A DNA stretch of 64,000 bases from a bacterium (GTDB lineage Bacteria; Vulcanimicrobiota; Xenobia; Xenobiales; JADMJV01). Below the pieces are notes generated by a model that was not told the DNA's origin, did no database searches, and worked only from the letters and a program-made list of their open reading frames with translations. How positions within the stretch are numbered: position 1 is the stretch's first letter; the number at the start of each line of letters is the position of its first letter. The translations under genes were made by a program, and so were the position numbers. Of this stretch, positions 18,388-26,887 are shown in pieces. The stretch is from assembly GCA_018266105.1 (NCBI GenBank), contig JAFEBA010000019.1, positions 97,874-161,873 of the forward strand. Direction: 5' to 3'.

Positions 18388-19902
18388 GTGAAAATCCAGT
18401 CCACGCCGCCCGTTTCTGGCCAGACCCGAGCCCGGCCTCAGACCCCTGTGGAACCTGACCAATTCGTTGCGGGAGGCGGGCCGGTACTCTTGCGGCCCAA
18501 TCTTTTGCGCCAGCAGCGCGACCAGTTGCTGGCCAGCTTTGTGGCCAGCGCCCCCGGTCTGGCCCCGGCCAGCGCGGTCGAGCAGACCGCCCTTTGTCAG
18601 AGCCTGGACCGCGTGGATACAGGCGTGCTTCGTCTGCTCTCCAAGGCAGGAGTCGGCTTTCTGGTGTTGCACGAAGGCGATGACCTGGCTCAATCTCAAG
18701 TCTTGCGACGCCAATCCCTGAACCAGTGGAAGGCACAGCTTGCTGCCTGCCAACAGGCCGGTGATCAGTTGCACAGTCAGCGCCAGCAAGCCGGCGACTT
18801 TTCTGTGCAGCGGCTGAATCTCCCGGTCCAGCTTTTCCAGCCCCGTTCCGACTCACCCTTGGGTCCCAGGTTAACCACCCTGGAGGCGGTTGCCCTTCAC
18901 CACGGTGCTCGCAGTCCTGAGGAGAAGCAGCTCTTTTATCAATTGGTCGAGGAGCTGAATGGTCCGCGGCTGGAGCAGGCCCGCCAGGAAAACCAGGCCA
19001 AACTGGATCAGCACGGTCTTCAGCGCGACCCTGCCCACGTCCCCATTGATCCCCTCAAACATACCCTGCTTTTTCCCGATCTGTATTTTTGCGGACCTGA
19101 ACGAATGCTGCTGGATGAGCACGATCAGACAACTTTGGAAACCTGGCACAACGGCGGCTCTAAGGTCTCCTTCGACAGCCGTCAAGGAGATGAATGGAAC
19201 GGGCAATATCTCTATCTGGGCGAGCAAAAGCGCATCCTGGTGAGAGATCGGGCGTTGGCCGGCAAGACCCCGGTGCACGAGTTGGGCCACGCCCTGGATA
19301 TGCATCTGGAGAAGCAGGACCCGGGTTTTTACAGCCAGTTTCATTCTGAATTAGCTCGCGCCTACAATCGGGCCCGCTCCTCCAGTCGGGCTGTGTCCAA
19401 CTATGCCCTGGCCAATTTGCGAGAGTATTTTGCCGAAGGGTTTGCCCACTATTATCAGGATCTGGACCGGCTCAAGAAGGCGGATCCTGAACTGTGCGCG
19501 CTAATCGAAGCCGCCTGTCAGCGGGCCTGCCAGTTAGAAGGTCTGGATATGAAGAGTGGCCGACAGGTCCGCGAGCAACTGGAGCAACTGCCGGTCCAGG
19601 TGGGTCAATCTCTGCGCCAGCTGGCTGAAGACCCTCAGGCGGCTCGGGCTCAACTGACGGAAGTGGTTAGGACCTTGAAAGGGCCGCGTCCGTCCGCACG
19701 CACCGCCTTGGAGAGCTCCATGCTGGCTGTCAGTTACGGTTTGATGGCCGGGGCCGCAGACGCGGTGCTACGCTACAGTCTGGGCCAGCTGCAGGGGCCG
19801 AGTGATGGAGCCGATCTGAAGCTTGAGCAGGCCGCTTCAAGTGCAGATGATCAGCAAGCCTTTCAACTGGCTTATCAAGTGAGTTCACAGATTCTCCCGT
19901 AG
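18388..19902 (+). CDS. ATLF-like (lethal-factor-related) metallopeptidase domain protein
   Basis: About 504 residues from the GTG at 18388 (start MKIQSTPP); a TTG at 18364 is the upstream alternative. The C-terminal half contains VHELGHALDMHLEK (zinc motif HExxH) followed about 45 residues later by LREYFAEGFAHYY, whose Glu should be the third ligand. This spacing matches the anthrax lethal-factor-like (ATLF) peptidase group, which also occurs in non-toxin bacterial proteins. The N-terminal 200 residues are helical and Gln-rich without recognised domains. No signal peptide is seen, so export would need another route. The 3' end overlaps the convergent gene by 18 bases. The physiological substrate is unknown. 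Confidence 0.75.
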   Translation: MKIQSTPPVSGQTRARPQTPVEPDQFVAGGGPVLLRPNLLRQQRDQLLASFVASAPGLAPASAVEQTALCQSLDRVDTGVLRLLSKAGVGFLVLHEGDDLAQSQVLRRQSLNQWKAQLAACQQAGDQLHSQRQQAGDFSVQRLNLPVQLFQPRSDSPLGPRLTTLEAVALHHGARSPEEKQLFYQLVEELNGPRLEQARQENQAKLDQHGLQRDPAHVPIDPLKHTLLFPDLYFCGPERMLLDEHDQTTLETWHNGGSKVSFDSRQGDEWNGQYLYLGEQKRILVRDRALAGKTPVHELGHALDMHLEKQDPGFYSQFHSELARAYNRARSSSRAVSNYALANLREYFAEGFAHYYQDLDRLKKADPELCALIEAACQRACQLEGLDMKSGRQVREQLEQLPVQVGQSLRQLAEDPQAARAQLTEVVRTLKGPRPSARTALESSMLAVSYGLMAGAADAVLRYSLGQLQGPSDGADLKLEQAASSADDQQAFQLAYQVSSQILP

Positions 19903-21126
19903 CATTCGCTCGATTTTCGCCTGTTCGGCGGCGCTCAAGGCGCTCCACTCATGGGTGCACTCTCGACCGGCCAGGGCCGCCTGCAGGAACTCGGTGCAAA
20001 ACCGGGTGGCCTGGGCGGGGCGCTGGGCGGGCTTGAGAAAGCTCAGTTGCCGAGCCAGCATGATATGTCCACCCAACTGGTCCTGGCGAGCGGCCAGTAA
20101 GGCAGAGAGCAAATGAGGGTCGGGATGCTCGCCTCGCCATCCGCAGCGCAGTAGATAAGGATAGATGGCCCTGCCTGGTAGCCGCCGGCAGGTGGCTTCC
20201 AGCCAGTTTTCCAAAGCGAAGGGAGCCAGGCCCTGGTCGAGCAGGGCGGGCCAGAGCGAGTCCGGCCAATCCGACCAGAGCTGCGGCTCAGGCGACTGGC
20301 CGAGCAGCCAGGCCTGTCGTTCGCGGTAGGCGGGATAGAGTGGGTGGTTTCGTGGCGGGGCGGGCAGTCGAGCCAGCCATTGCGGATTTCTCAGCAGCAA
20401 CCACTCGACGGTTTCGGGTGTCCACTGCGAGCGGCTCAGCAGACGGGCGGCCAGTTCACTTTGCAGTTCCTGAATTTGCTCCGTCTCGAGTCGCGGATTC
20501 AACAAAAGGGCGTCCAGGTCCACCCTCTCCAGCCTCCAGTCCAGCGTCTCTCCCGGTGGAATCAGGGGATTTCCTCGGGCCGCAAAGGCCCAGCCGTCTA
20601 CGATCAGTCGCAGACCTCGGGCCTCGCTGGCTTTCTGAATTTGGCCGTTAAGTCGATAAGGGGCCTGGAAATCTGAGCTCTCGGGCCAGTTCAAACCCCG
20701 AGCGTGGAGGGCGCGCAGGTGACTGCAGCCATCCCGACTCCGTCGATTTTCATCCAGGCGGCTGCCCTGACCCTGCAGACTGAGAAAGCCCCAGGGACTC
20801 TCCAGTTCGATCTGAGTGAAGCCCTGGCGTGCTGCCGCCAGCACGCCCAGGGCCAGGTAGCGCGGACCCCTGCGCCGATCCAGCAACAGGGAACGCAGTC
20901 CCTCCGCATCCGGACCGCCTGAGAAGCTCATGCAGAACCTGTGGCCATCCCATTCTACCTGGAAGGGTTCATCGGTGTAGAATCTGGCCAGCCTCAACCA
21001 GTAGTGCAGCCAGTCCTGGCCTGAGTTGGAGAAGACCAGTTCCACTCGACTCAGGTCCAGTGAAAATACCCCGCTCGGTCCGGGGCGGCCCTCCTCCAGC
21101 AACCTTTGAATGTAGTCCGAGGCCAT
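19885..21126 (-). CDS. Hypothetical protein
   Basis: 413 residues, no signal peptide or membrane segment, no family recognised. The N-terminal 200 residues are mixed alpha/beta with FSLDLSRVELVFSN and IELESPWGFLSLQG. The C-terminal 200 are helical, with many Trp and Leu residues and a repeat-like pattern (W-x-x-x-x-V-E-W-L-L-x-x-N-P-x-W-L), perhaps a solenoid. Convergent overlap of 18 bases with the metallopeptidase gene. Divergent from the MuiA-family genes, so the 100-base spacer may hold both promoters. Confidence 0.7.
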   Translation of the reverse strand: MASDYIQRLLEEGRPGPSGVFSLDLSRVELVFSNSGQDWLHYWLRLARFYTDEPFQVEWDGHRFCMSFSGGPDAEGLRSLLLDRRRGPRYLALGVLAAARQGFTQIELESPWGFLSLQGQGSRLDENRRSRDGCSHLRALHARGLNWPESSDFQAPYRLNGQIQKASEARGLRLIVDGWAFAARGNPLIPPGETLDWRLERVDLDALLLNPRLETEQIQELQSELAARLLSRSQWTPETVEWLLLRNPQWLARLPAPPRNHPLYPAYRERQAWLLGQSPEPQLWSDWPDSLWPALLDQGLAPFALENWLEATCRRLPGRAIYPYLLRCGWRGEHPDPHLLSALLAARQDQLGGHIMLARQLSFLKPAQRPAQATRFCTEFLQAALAGRECTHEWSALSAAEQAKIERMLRENL

Positions 21127-21227
21127 GGCTGTGGCTTCGACTGCAAACGGCAGGTTGCTTCTGGGAAAATCTCAAAGAAGACTCTGGGCAAAGCTGCTAA
21201 GCTCAAGGGGTTTTGGGGAGGCGTTCT

Positions 21228-23423
21228 ATGCTGACATTGGAGTCTGAGGTTCGGGCCGTGACCGTTTATCGCTCGGGGGCGGTCATTACGCGCGAGGTGG
21301 AGTTGCGCCAGCCTGAGGAAGGCTGGCCGCGTCAGGTGCGTCTGGTGGGACTTCCCCTGGCGCTGGCCGACCAGAGTTTGCGCGTCCGATTGAGTTTTCC
21401 TGAAGGTGGCTCCGGGCTGCTGGCCACCGATCTGGGCCTGGAACTCGACTGGCAGGAGCCTCCGCCGCCTGCCTCCGTCGATCTGGAGGCGATTAAGCCG
21501 TTGCTGGGCGAGCAGCGCCGCCTGCGCAGCCTGGTGGAGAGCCTTAACCAGGACCTGTCTCGTATCGAATCACTGGCGCCAGCTTCCCCTCCTAACCAGC
21601 CCAATCAAGCTCCAGTCGGTTACGCTCTTAAGCCTCGCCGAGCTCTGGTTCAGATGCGCCAGCGGTTGTTAGAGCAAGGAGTGGCGCGCCGGGCTCAGTT
21701 GACCGAGCAGTTGGAGCAGATTCAGGCCCAAATTCAGGTTTTGAGCACCCACCCTCCGGCTCCTAAACCGGCCCCGCTCTATAAAGCGGTGCTGGTGACC
21801 CTACGCCAATCGGGGCTGGAGCACTGCCCGGTCGTGCGCTTTCATCTCTCATACGAACAGTCGGGAGCCCGCTGGTCGCCCTCCTATACTCTGCGTTTTG
21901 ATCGCGACTTCACGCTGGCGGAACTAAGCATGCAGGCCCACCTTTGCCAGAGTACCGGTGAGGATTGGAAGGGCGTGCGCCTGGAGGTCTCGACAGCCGA
22001 GATTTCGGCCTGGAAGGAGCTGCCGGAACTGGCCAGTCGACGCATCGGCCGCCAGCAAAGCGCTCCCACCAAACCCGGCTGGCGGCCCGCCCCGCCCAAC
22101 ACGGATACGCTGTTTGGCGATTTTGACCGCCGTCCTCGACGCCGCATGTCGGATCTGGACTTTCTCGTGGATAGTCGCCATTCGCCTTCCTTCCCGGAGC
22201 CTCCGGTCGAGGCGCTGGCCGCTGACGAGTTTGCCCTCCCTTTTGAAAGTCAGGAGGGAATCTCCGCTTTCTTAGGCGCCGCCTCGCCACCCCCTCAATC
22301 CGCTCCGGTTCCGGGGGCGATGATGCTTCGAAGCCAGGCCGCGCCCGCGGCTGAAACGACCTTTCGATCCGGATTGATCAAGCGCGGCGCGCCGGCTCAG
22401 GCCAAAATGGAGATGGCAAGGGAGTCCCGTTCGGCCCCGCCACCCCCACCCAAGGTGAGTGCCCCGAAGCGTCCCGATTCCACTTTGGTCGGCGGTGGCG
22501 GTTTTCGCCCTCGCGGAGGGGGTTGGCAGCCGGTGGAGCCGCCCCCTACCTCCAGTCAACCGACCAGCGAACAACTCGCCTTCGAACTGCTTTACATGCC
22601 TGGAGGGGACGAGCCGGGTCGAGGCCACCTGCAAACGCGCACGCCGCTGCAGGCATGTCTGAGCCTTTTTGCGGAACGATTTCCCAAAGCCACCATCAAC
22701 CCTCATCGGCTGATCGAGAGCGCTCTTCAGGAAGCTCGCCGGGCTCTATCGGTGCAGGCCCCCGCCCAGCAAGTCTTTCCGCGGTCTTTGGATGGCTTCG
22801 ATTACCTCTATGTCGGCGAGGGTCCGGTCGACCTTCCCAGCGACGCTCAATTCCATTCCGTGGCCCTGCTCAGCCGGCAGCTCGCGGCTCACCTGCTCTG
22901 GTTGGTGGTGCCAAAAATTACCTGCGATGTGTTTCGTCAGGCCAGCCTGGAGAGCATGCCTGATCTGGCTGTCCCGACCGGGCCGGTGGACGTCTACGTC
23001 GGCACCGACTTTCTCTCCACCACCAGGCTGCCGGATGTTGCTCCCGGCGGCAATTTCCAACTGGGCCTGGGAGTCGACCAATCGGTGCGGGTTGTCCGCA
23101 ACACCTCCTTTAAGGAGAGCACCAGCGGTATGATGAGCAGCACCACTCAACTTCGTCACGAGGTGACGGTGGAGGCTTCCAATCAGTTGGCCCGCGAGGT
23201 CCGGTTGGAGGTGCAGGAGACTCTGCCGCAGGCCGACCCCTCCGAGCTGAAGGTCAAGCTGGAAAGCTGCGAGCCGGCCTGGGACCCTGTAACCGATAAG
23301 CCAGGAGTCTACCGATGGATTTTGCGTATTCCAGCCGGTGAAAGTAAGAAGGCACAGATGGTCTACTCCATTGAGATGTCCGCCAAGCTGGAGCTGGTGG
23401 GCGGGAATCGGAGAGAAGAATAA
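21228..23423 (+). CDS. MuiA-family (DUF4140/DUF4139) protein, long form
   Basis: About 731 residues. The ATG at 21228 follows GGGGAGG by 6 bases; an in-frame TTG at 21213 is less likely. The N-terminal DUF4140 domain (VRAVTVYRSGAVITREVE) is followed by a coiled-coil segment (about residues 85-170) and the C-terminal DUF4139 beta domain (YTLRFD, LCQSTGEDWKGVRLEVSTAE). An unusual Pro/Ala/Ser-rich insert of about 200 residues (roughly 270-460) splits the DUF4139 part, with a short helical stretch (TPLQACLSLFAERFPKATIN) inside. MuiA-like proteins are of unknown biochemical role, first linked to mucoidy. It is joined by TAATG to a second paralog. Confidence 0.88.
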   Translation: MLTLESEVRAVTVYRSGAVITREVELRQPEEGWPRQVRLVGLPLALADQSLRVRLSFPEGGSGLLATDLGLELDWQEPPPPASVDLEAIKPLLGEQRRLRSLVESLNQDLSRIESLAPASPPNQPNQAPVGYALKPRRALVQMRQRLLEQGVARRAQLTEQLEQIQAQIQVLSTHPPAPKPAPLYKAVLVTLRQSGLEHCPVVRFHLSYEQSGARWSPSYTLRFDRDFTLAELSMQAHLCQSTGEDWKGVRLEVSTAEISAWKELPELASRRIGRQQSAPTKPGWRPAPPNTDTLFGDFDRRPRRRMSDLDFLVDSRHSPSFPEPPVEALAADEFALPFESQEGISAFLGAASPPPQSAPVPGAMMLRSQAAPAAETTFRSGLIKRGAPAQAKMEMARESRSAPPPPPKVSAPKRPDSTLVGGGGFRPRGGGWQPVEPPPTSSQPTSEQLAFELLYMPGGDEPGRGHLQTRTPLQACLSLFAERFPKATINPHRLIESALQEARRALSVQAPAQQVFPRSLDGFDYLYVGEGPVDLPSDAQFHSVALLSRQLAAHLLWLVVPKITCDVFRQASLESMPDLAVPTGPVDVYVGTDFLSTTRLPDVAPGGNFQLGLGVDQSVRVVRNTSFKESTSGMMSSTTQLRHEVTVEASNQLAREVRLEVQETLPQADPSELKVKLESCEPAWDPVTDKPGVYRWILRIPAGESKKAQMVYSIEMSAKLELVGGNRREE

Positions 23424-24961
23424 TGGTCCGCTTTGAAGCTCCCATCACCCGAGTCACACTGCTGGAGGACCGGGCCTATGTGCGGCGCCAGGCCGAACTG
23501 GAGCTACCGCAAGGTCGCAGCCGCTGGAAGCTCACGAATGTCTCGCCGCTGCTGGTGGACAAGACCTTGACCGCCCAACTGCCGGGCTCGGCCCGAGTGG
23601 TCCAGGTCAGTCTGGATCGCTCGCTGCCTCCTCTGCCGTCGTCTCCCGAGGTTGCCGACTCGGGGCCCGACCTGGAGCGTCAGCGTCAGTTGAGGGAACT
23701 CCGAGAGAAAACACTGCTCAATGAACGCGAGTTGTTTTCGGCACAGTCTTTGTTTGAGGAGCTGACCCGCGAGATCGGCAAACAGGTGGCCTGGGGCGTG
23801 GATGAAACGGCGGCCTGGGAAGAGCAACTGCAAGAACTTGCGGCCTGGAAAGAGCAGCTGGTGGAGGAGCGCCACCGTCTGGATATGGCCCAGGAAGCTC
23901 TGAGTGTTCAGCCCGCTCCAGTGTTACCCGTGTTGACTTCGAACACGGAAACGACCGATACCGACATTCTGGTGGAAATCGATTCTCCCGCTGCGCAGAC
24001 GGTCGGGCTGCGACTGGAGTACAGCCTGCCCTGCGCGTGTTGGCGACCTTCCCATCGGGCCGTGCTGACTTCCGACGGGTTGGAAATGAATTGCGAGGCC
24101 ACTTGCTGGCAGCATACAGGGGAGGACTGGAATGAGGTGGAGCTGGTTTTCTCCACCCAGCGCTTTAGTCTGGGCAACGAACCCCCTCAGCCTCAGCCGG
24201 AGTTTTTGCAGACTCGCAAAAAGAGTTCGGAGGTGGTGGTCGCTCAGCGAGACCAGGACATTGCTGAGCTCTCCAACGTTCTTCAAGGGGGATTGGAGAA
24301 ACTCGCTCCAGCCGAGCGAGCCAGCGAGGTTCCCGGCATCGACGACGGAGGTCAGGTGATTCATCTGCGGGCGCCTCAAAAATCGACCATTCCCAGTCAC
24401 GGCAAACCGGTGCGGGTGGCCCTGTCCACTTTCAAGTGCCAGGTTGAACTGGAGAACATTTTGATGGCCGAGGTCTGCTCGGAGGTGATGCAGCGCAGCC
24501 GTCAGACCAATTCTTCCGATAGCCCTCTGTTGGCCGGACCGGTGGATCTGATCCGAGAATCGGGGCTGATTGGTCGTGGTCAGCTGGACTACATCGCCGC
24601 GGCCGAGCCCTTCAGCCTGGGTTGGGGACCCCAGACTTCGCTGAGGGTACTGCGTAAAGTGAATCAAGGACAAGAAGAGAAAGACGATCTTCTGGGCGGT
24701 TGGACACGTATCAAGCACAGCGTGGAGCTGACTCTTTCCAATCTGTCCAGCGAGAGTCACACGGTTCAGGTGATCGAGCGGATCCCCGTCTCCGAGCTCA
24801 AACAGGTTGAAGTGATCTTCGACGCCAAAACCAGTAGCCCGGGCGGCTCGCCCGACGCCAACGGCTTCATTACCTGGAAATTGGAGTTGGGGGCGCGAGC
24901 GCGGCATCATCTGCAGTTGAACTATTCTTTAAGAAAACGTAAGGAAGTGGTGACAGCGTAA
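23423..24961 (+). CDS. MuiA-family (DUF4140/DUF4139) protein, short form
   Basis: 512 residues; ATG overlaps the preceding TAA by one base (TAATG). DUF4140 at the N-terminus (ITRVTLLEDRAYVRRQAELELP), a coiled coil at about residues 85-155, and DUF4139 with LEYSLPCACWRPSHRAVL and CWQHTGEDWNEVELVFSTQR. It lacks the long low-complexity insert of its neighbour and keeps the usual family length. The pair looks like a tandem duplication in which one copy grew an insert, so they may form a heteromer. No signal peptide or membrane helix is seen. Confidence 0.9.
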   Translation: MVRFEAPITRVTLLEDRAYVRRQAELELPQGRSRWKLTNVSPLLVDKTLTAQLPGSARVVQVSLDRSLPPLPSSPEVADSGPDLERQRQLRELREKTLLNERELFSAQSLFEELTREIGKQVAWGVDETAAWEEQLQELAAWKEQLVEERHRLDMAQEALSVQPAPVLPVLTSNTETTDTDILVEIDSPAAQTVGLRLEYSLPCACWRPSHRAVLTSDGLEMNCEATCWQHTGEDWNEVELVFSTQRFSLGNEPPQPQPEFLQTRKKSSEVVVAQRDQDIAELSNVLQGGLEKLAPAERASEVPGIDDGGQVIHLRAPQKSTIPSHGKPVRVALSTFKCQVELENILMAEVCSEVMQRSRQTNSSDSPLLAGPVDLIRESGLIGRGQLDYIAAAEPFSLGWGPQTSLRVLRKVNQGQEEKDDLLGGWTRIKHSVELTLSNLSSESHTVQVIERIPVSELKQVEVIFDAKTSSPGGSPDANGFITWKLELGARARHHLQLNYSLRKRKEVVTA

Positions 24962-25007
24962 CCGTGGTCACATCCGGTCGGGTCGCCGCTGGCTAGACTA
25001 CCCTGGT

Positions 25008-25721
25008 ATGGATCAGCCCGGGCGAAAGCTCTACCAATGCGAGGCCTGCGCGGAGGTTTTCTTGGATCCGCAGTATCTCGAGTGCCACCAACGCCAACTT
25101 CCTCGACCACTCGAAGGTCCCACTGGAGCCCCCAGGCCGGCCTTGGAGCTCGAATTGGGGAGTCGCTTGAAGAAGCTGGTTGACTTGGGAGGGGGAGTGG
25201 TTCTACGCAATTGCTTGATTGAGTTGAGAGGCTCGTTGCGTGCCCGTACGGGCCTGACCTTCCCCGCTGTCAGGCTCTGCATTGATGAGGGCCCGCCTTC
25301 CAACCAGTGGAGTCTGAGTTTTCGACGTCGGCGACTGATTCGGGGACGTCTGGATGACCTTCAGGTTGAACGCCTCCAACGCCAGGAACTCTGTGTCAGC
25401 TACTACGGCGCGGGCCTGATTTGCGCTCAATTGGGTGAGCAGTTGCCGCAGTTTTTCTGGCGCTTTCTGAATCGGTCCGAACTTCGCGACAGCTTGGCCG
25501 AGTTGGAAGTCAGCGACCCCGAACTGGTCGAGCAGAGCCTGAGCTTGCTGGATCAAGAGTTGCTGCTTCGTCTCCTGCGTCTGCTGGTTCAGGAACGCTT
25601 TTCTCTCAACCGTCTACCAGCCTTGCTGGAGGTGCTGCTGGAAGAGCATCGCCTGGGCCGGCCTCTCAGCCCGGACCGGCTGGTCACACCGGCTGTGATC
25701 GAGGTGATGCTGGAGTCCTAG
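25008..25721 (+). CDS. Cys/His-cluster protein with soluble FlhA/SctV-like C-terminal domain
   Basis: 237 residues. Residues 9-30 hold C11, C14, C26 and H27 (C-x2-C-x11-C-H), a possible zinc site like a C2H2 finger but lacking the second typical His. From residue 45 on the sequence follows the pattern of the cytoplasmic domain of type III export gate proteins (FlhA/SctV): a G-x-x-L-x-x-L-V region, then TGLTFPAVRLCIDEGPPSN followed by a short LSF beta strand and RGRL. The C-terminal helices (LDQELLLRLLRLLVQERFS, LNRLPALLEVLLE) match the LLRERVSIRDLPTILEAL-type block. No membrane part exists, and no other type III secretion gene lies in the window. Convergent overlap of 4 bases with the next gene. 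Confidence 0.65.
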   Translation: MDQPGRKLYQCEACAEVFLDPQYLECHQRQLPRPLEGPTGAPRPALELELGSRLKKLVDLGGGVVLRNCLIELRGSLRARTGLTFPAVRLCIDEGPPSNQWSLSFRRRRLIRGRLDDLQVERLQRQELCVSYYGAGLICAQLGEQLPQFFWRFLNRSELRDSLAELEVSDPELVEQSLSLLDQELLLRLLRLLVQERFSLNRLPALLEVLLEEHRLGRPLSPDRLVTPAVIEVMLES

Positions 25722-26746
25722 CGCACCGAGCGCAAGACCCGTTCTACGTCAGCCAGCACGGCCTGGCGGGTGGCTCGATCGTAAAACCAGGAGCCCAGCG
25801 CCGAGGTCTGCTGCAGGTCGCCCACCGGCTGGCGCATGGATTTCCAGAGGGCCAGCTGAGTCACGGCCTGGCGCTGCAGATCCTCGGGCATGGCGGTTGG
25901 GGTGAGCTGAATTTGCTGAGCGATTTGAAAGACCCTCACTGTTCCGGGTCCGCCGTCCTTGGTGCGGGTGGAAAACCGATAGGCAGTGGGCCCATCTGGG
26001 GCCGGAGCCGGCACCCGACTGTCCATACAAAACGACTGAAGGTCACGAAAAGCGGAAGTTCCTGGAGCCAGCGTGATGGTGGTCTCCTCGTTGATCATCA
26101 AGGGTTGGACTTTTTGTCCATCGCCTGGCCGCAAAATCATGCCCGGGTAGAGGTGGACGCTGACGGTTTTTCCTGAATTATTCAAGAGGCTCATCATGGC
26201 CATGGTGCCGGCGTGGCCTGTGCCAATAAATTCGGCCCGCAAGGTGCCCCGCCGAATGAGTGCATCCAGTTGCTGACTGGATTGCTCGGCTCGAGCCACA
26301 TACTCGGCAGGGGTAAGAGAAAGCGCTTGCGGGGTGGGAGCAGGGGATTGAAAGGCGAGCTGGGTCGGGGGACCGCCGGCCGTGGGGTAAGTGGCGCTCG
26401 GAAGCCGCGGTGCCTGCTCCACCGGAGCAGGCGCGGCCGGGGGAGGGGGAGGGGCCACTTTGAGAGGGCGACGTTCCGCTTTGGGTCTGGGTGGTGGGGG
26501 AGGCGGATTGGTCTTTAACTGCTGTGGCCGCTCTAACTCGGGCACTTCCTCCCCGGGCATCAGGGGCTTTGTGCCCAGGCTGAGGGCGGAGGGTGTTTGT
26601 GAGGGACTTGCGCTGAGGGTGGGGCTGCTCGGTCCGGCCGCCAGAGCTCCGGGTTGTCGACCCAGCCAGAAGCCCAAGAGCAGGCCCAAGCAGACCAGAG
26701 TCGTCCAACCGAGGCGGGTTTTGCCCATCATTAAGGATTCGCTCAT
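25718..26746 (-). CDS. Hypothetical membrane-anchored proline-rich protein
   Basis: About 342 residues from the ATG at 26746 (MSESLMMG); an upstream TTG and a later ATG at 26731 are alternatives. One N-terminal membrane anchor (TTLVCLGLLLGFWLG), a Pro/Ala-rich linker to about residue 145 (PPPPPPRPKAERRP and similar), then a folded domain with GTGHAGTMAMMSLLNNSG, VSVHLYPGMILRPGD and a helical end (VTQLALWKSM). The second half suggests an Ig-like strand set followed by helices; no family is recognised. The linker would let the domain reach away from the membrane. Convergent with the FlhA-like gene. Confidence 0.7.
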   Translation of the reverse strand: MSESLMMGKTRLGWTTLVCLGLLLGFWLGRQPGALAAGPSSPTLSASPSQTPSALSLGTKPLMPGEEVPELERPQQLKTNPPPPPPRPKAERRPLKVAPPPPPAAPAPVEQAPRLPSATYPTAGGPPTQLAFQSPAPTPQALSLTPAEYVARAEQSSQQLDALIRRGTLRAEFIGTGHAGTMAMMSLLNNSGKTVSVHLYPGMILRPGDGQKVQPLMINEETTITLAPGTSAFRDLQSFCMDSRVPAPAPDGPTAYRFSTRTKDGGPGTVRVFQIAQQIQLTPTAMPEDLQRQAVTQLALWKSMRQPVGDLQQTSALGSWFYDRATRQAVLADVERVLRSVR

Positions 26747-26851
26747 GGTCAAATGACGCCCTTCCTATGGAACACATGTGCCCAGAACGTGGTTTCGTGG
26801 GAACATGAATCGAATCTGTTGCAAAAGGTCCGTGAACATACGCCAAAGTGG

Positions 26852-26881
26852 TTGACACCCAACATGAGCGTGCTTTATAGT
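26852..26881 (+). promoter_or_regulatory. Sigma70-type promoter of the structured RNA
   Basis: TTGACA (26852-26857) and TATAGT (26876-26881) with an 18-base spacer form a near-consensus housekeeping promoter, followed by a predicted start at about 26888. The -10 box differs from TATAAT at one position. It precedes a 410-base non-coding, hairpin-rich region that ends in a terminator. Confidence 0.75.
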
Positions 26882-26887
26882 GCAAGC

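Noticed and set aside
25008-25721. A complete type III secretion locus around the FlhA-like gene
   Set aside because: No membrane part of the gate, no ATPase, needle or ring genes occur within the window.
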